Source: Meconema thalassinum (lineage: Eukaryota > Arthropoda > Insecta > Orthoptera > Tettigoniidae). From it: a stretch of 64,000 bases of DNA. The notes below the pieces were generated by a model, which had not been told where the DNA came from, searched no databases, and saw only the letters and a list, made by a program, of their open reading frames with translations. The DNA lies in NCBI GenBank assembly GCA_946902985.2, contig OX336393.1, positions 48,607,348-48,671,347 on the forward strand. Direction: 5' to 3'. Shown here in pieces: positions 62,331-64,000 of this stretch (within the stretch, counting starts at the first letter, position 1; the number at the start of each line of letters is the position of its first letter). The translations under genes were made by a program, and so were the position numbers.

Positions 62331-62870
62331 TTCGCTCCTTCCTTCCCTCCTTCCCTCCTTCCTTCCTTCCTTCCCTCCTTCCTTCCCTCCTTCCCTCCTT
62401 CCTTCCCTCCTTCCTTCCCTCCTTCCTTCCCTCCCTCCTTCCTTCCTTCCCTCATTCCTTCCCTCCTTCCTTCCTTCCCTCCTTCCCTCCTGCCTTCCCT
62501 CCTTCCTTCCTTCTTTCCCTCCTTCCTTCCTTCCCTCCTTCCTTCCCTCCTTCCCTCCCTCCTTCTTTCCTTCCTTCCCTGCTTCCTTCCTTCCCTTCTT
62601 CCTTCCCTCCTTCCTTCCTTCCCTCCTTCCTTCCCTCCTACCTTCCTTCCCTCCTTCCTTCCCTCCTTCCTTCCTTCCTTCCCTCCTTCCTTCCTTCCTT
62701 CCCTCCTTCCTTCCCTCCTACCTTCCTTCCCTCCTTCCTTCCTTCCTTCCCTCCTTCCTTCCCTTCTTCCTTCCCTCCTTCCTTCCCTCCTTCCTTCCCT
62801 CCTACCTTCCTTCCCTCCTTCCTTCCTTCCTCCCTTCCCTCCTTCCCTCCTTCCTTCCATCGCTCTTTCC
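62330..62870. repeat. 540-bp polypyrimidine block of CCTT/CCCT units
   Basis: Irregular alternation of TTCC and TCCC tetramers, almost free of purines on the plus strand (rare A or G at 62454, 62490, 62580, 62640, 62719, 62803). Frames of 180-220 codons on both strands are produced by the repeat. Confidence 0.97.
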
Positions 62871-62879
62871 TTTTCTTGA

Positions 62880-63089
62880 TTACCTACTTACTTATTATTA
62901 TTATTATTTTTTTATTATTTATTGATGATAAGTTACAAGTTTTTTACTTTTTAGTTCTTAATATAGAATTTCTAGATTACACTATTGAAATAAAAATAAA
63001 ATAAAAAGTAAAACATTGTAGTCATTGAAGCGAATTATGCCAATGAAGGTAGCGACGCACTAGTTAATTTCAATCAAATTCTTTCTTTG
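62880..63089. other. AT-rich interval
   Basis: (TTA)n run at 62892-62920 and an A-rich stretch near 62985-63005; nothing else. Confidence 0.5.
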
Positions 63090-63401
63090 TAGCCTTTTCT
63101 CATTTATGAAAAATTAGGCTTATGGGATCACCTTTTGTCCGTGTGTGCGAACATGGTGGGCAAAAGAAGTTGAAACATTTAAACATTTCAATAGACTATT
63201 CTCGGGATTTAACTACCCAAGCGCATGGTACAGCAAATGTTTATACACATTGTAATGCATTGACATCTCATTACGTGCAATTGTTTATATAACCTCAATA
63301 TGGCGGCTGTACGAAATTTTTGAATTTAGGTTTCATTTCTTTCGTGCTAATCATGCGATCGAAGTCAACGTTTGAATAATGAACCTGCGCAATAATCGTC
63401 A
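63090..63401 (+). repeat. Family R fragment
   Basis: TAGCCTTTTCTCATTTATGA / AAAATTAGGCTTATGGGATC then, after a large deletion, CGAACATGGTGGGCAAAAGA and ATATGGCGGCTGTACGAAAT. It is interrupted on the right by SINE G. Confidence 0.75.
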
Positions 63402-63413
63402 TCTAATCATACT

Positions 63414-63748
63414 GAAAATGAAAATCCACAGCCTGCTTCCAGTCTCCGACCGGGTCAGGAATGGAATGAATGAAGCCCCCATCTAGCGGCGAGGATAGGA
63501 ACTGTGCCGGCTGCCGAGGCCTGACGCACTCCTCTGGGGCAATGATTAAATGAATGACAGATGAAATGAAATGATAGTGGAGAGTGTTGCTGGAATGAAA
63601 TTTTGACAGGGAAAACCGGAGTACCCGGAGAAAAACCTGTCTGCCTCCGTTTTGTCCAGCACAGATCTCACATGGAGTGACCGGGATTTGAACCACGGAC
63701 CCAGCGGTGAGAGGCCGGCGTGCTGCCGCCTAAGCCACGGAGGCTTCT
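63414..63748 (-). mobile_element. SINE G, second copy
   Basis: 12-bp perfect target-site duplication TCTAATCATACT at 63402-63413 and 63749-63760. Reversed A box TGGCTTAGGCGG at 63726-63737 and B box GGTTCAAATCCC at about 63683-63694. Colinear with 6351-6689. Confidence 0.9.
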
Positions 63749-63760
63749 TCTAATCATACT

Positions 63761-64000
63761 AATATATAAAAATGAGAATGTGTGTCTTTCTGTCTGTCTG
63801 TCTGTGTGTGTGTTACTCAATAACACAAGAACCACTGGTTCGATTTAAATGAAATTTTGCATGGACGTAGCTGATTTACCAGGATTACATATAGGCTATT
63901 TTTGATTTCGATATTTTGCACTATTTTAAAATGGTGACTATTTTCATATTTCCATTTCAAATAAAAAGAGAACGCAAAAAATTAGCAAACTTTTGATGGC
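63761..64000 (+). repeat. TG/TCTG-rich repeat start, truncated by the window
   Basis: AAAATGAGAATGTGTGTCTT, (CTGT)n(TG)n, then AACCACTGGTTCGATTTAAA / TGAAATTTTGCATGG. It resembles the layout of family R (hairpin, TG run, then a 'fortuitous' phrase) but the sequence is different. Confidence 0.45.

Noticed and set aside
62247..62925. Three long ORFs (180-220 codons, PSLLPSFLP- or EGRREGRK-type)
   Set aside because: All are translations of the CCTT/CCCT simple repeat on both strands; no start context or non-repeat domain.

Overview
This is an intergenic, repeat-saturated window from a eukaryotic nuclear genome, most likely an insect with a large genome. The grounds are two BEL/Pao LTR elements, RTE-type LINEs, mariner/Tc1-like, PIF/Harbinger and other DDE transposon remnants, and many tRNA-derived SINEs with intact A/B boxes. 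The species cannot be named from sequence alone; the SINE repertoire would fit an orthopteran or another polyneopteran, but that is inference. No host protein-coding gene could be supported. Nearly every open frame lies inside a transposon or is a shadow of a repeat. The one exception of note is half of a THAP zinc-finger domain, and it too sits inside a transposon.

Layout. 1-4.9 kb: tRNA-derived SINEs, a complete copy of a roughly 0.7 kb retroposon (family A), and an RTE-like LINE split by an internally deleted PIF/Harbinger element. 5.3-10.1 kb: more SINEs, a family A copy broken by a 30-bp minisatellite, a 250-bp tandem triplication and a Tc1 fragment. 10.1-12.1 kb: a 15-bp-TIR element, a LINE zinc-finger tail and a deleted mariner. 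12.5-15.4 kb: a 5'-truncated RTE-type LINE (minus strand) with endonuclease and RT, two frameshifts. 15.9-21.3 kb: family A, SINE B, further repeats, a transposon with about 135-bp inverted repeats and more LINE/DDE debris. 21.5-24.2 kb: two adjacent satellites (43-bp and 49-50-bp units). 24.7-30.6 kb: SINEs and an abundant unclassified family (R). 30.9-36.9 kb: a BEL/Pao element with an almost complete pol, ending in a 235-bp inverted duplication of its own integrase. 37.1-47.7 kb: an RTE LINE cut by a young 9.9-kb BEL element with 2.9-kb LTRs whose RT-RNase H-integrase region is missing and is replaced by about 1.3 kb of unidentified, hydrophobic-coding sequence. 48.2-54.3 kb: an inverted repeat, a roughly 290-bp x 9 tandem array, a full R copy and a TIR element. 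55.6-56.3 kb: a probable solo LTR. 56.6-60.7 kb: R split by a TA-flanked transposon carrying the THAP start, which itself contains an inverted R copy. 60.7-64 kb: nested SINEs and a 540-bp polypyrimidine block.

How it fits together. Nested insertions with intact target-site duplications give a relative chronology: LINE then Harbinger at 2.3 kb; LINE then BEL at 37.3 kb; SINE B then SINE H at 61.3 kb; SINE F then SINE G at 6.35 kb; R then THAP element, which contains another R, at 57.0 kb. Several unrelated repeat families end in a similar hairpin (GGGGC...TGACC...GCCCC), which suggests, as inference only, a shared retrotransposition machinery. The most novel candidates are the pol-less giant-LTR BEL element with its unidentified ORF, the THAP-carrying TA-flanked element, and the shared 3' hairpin.
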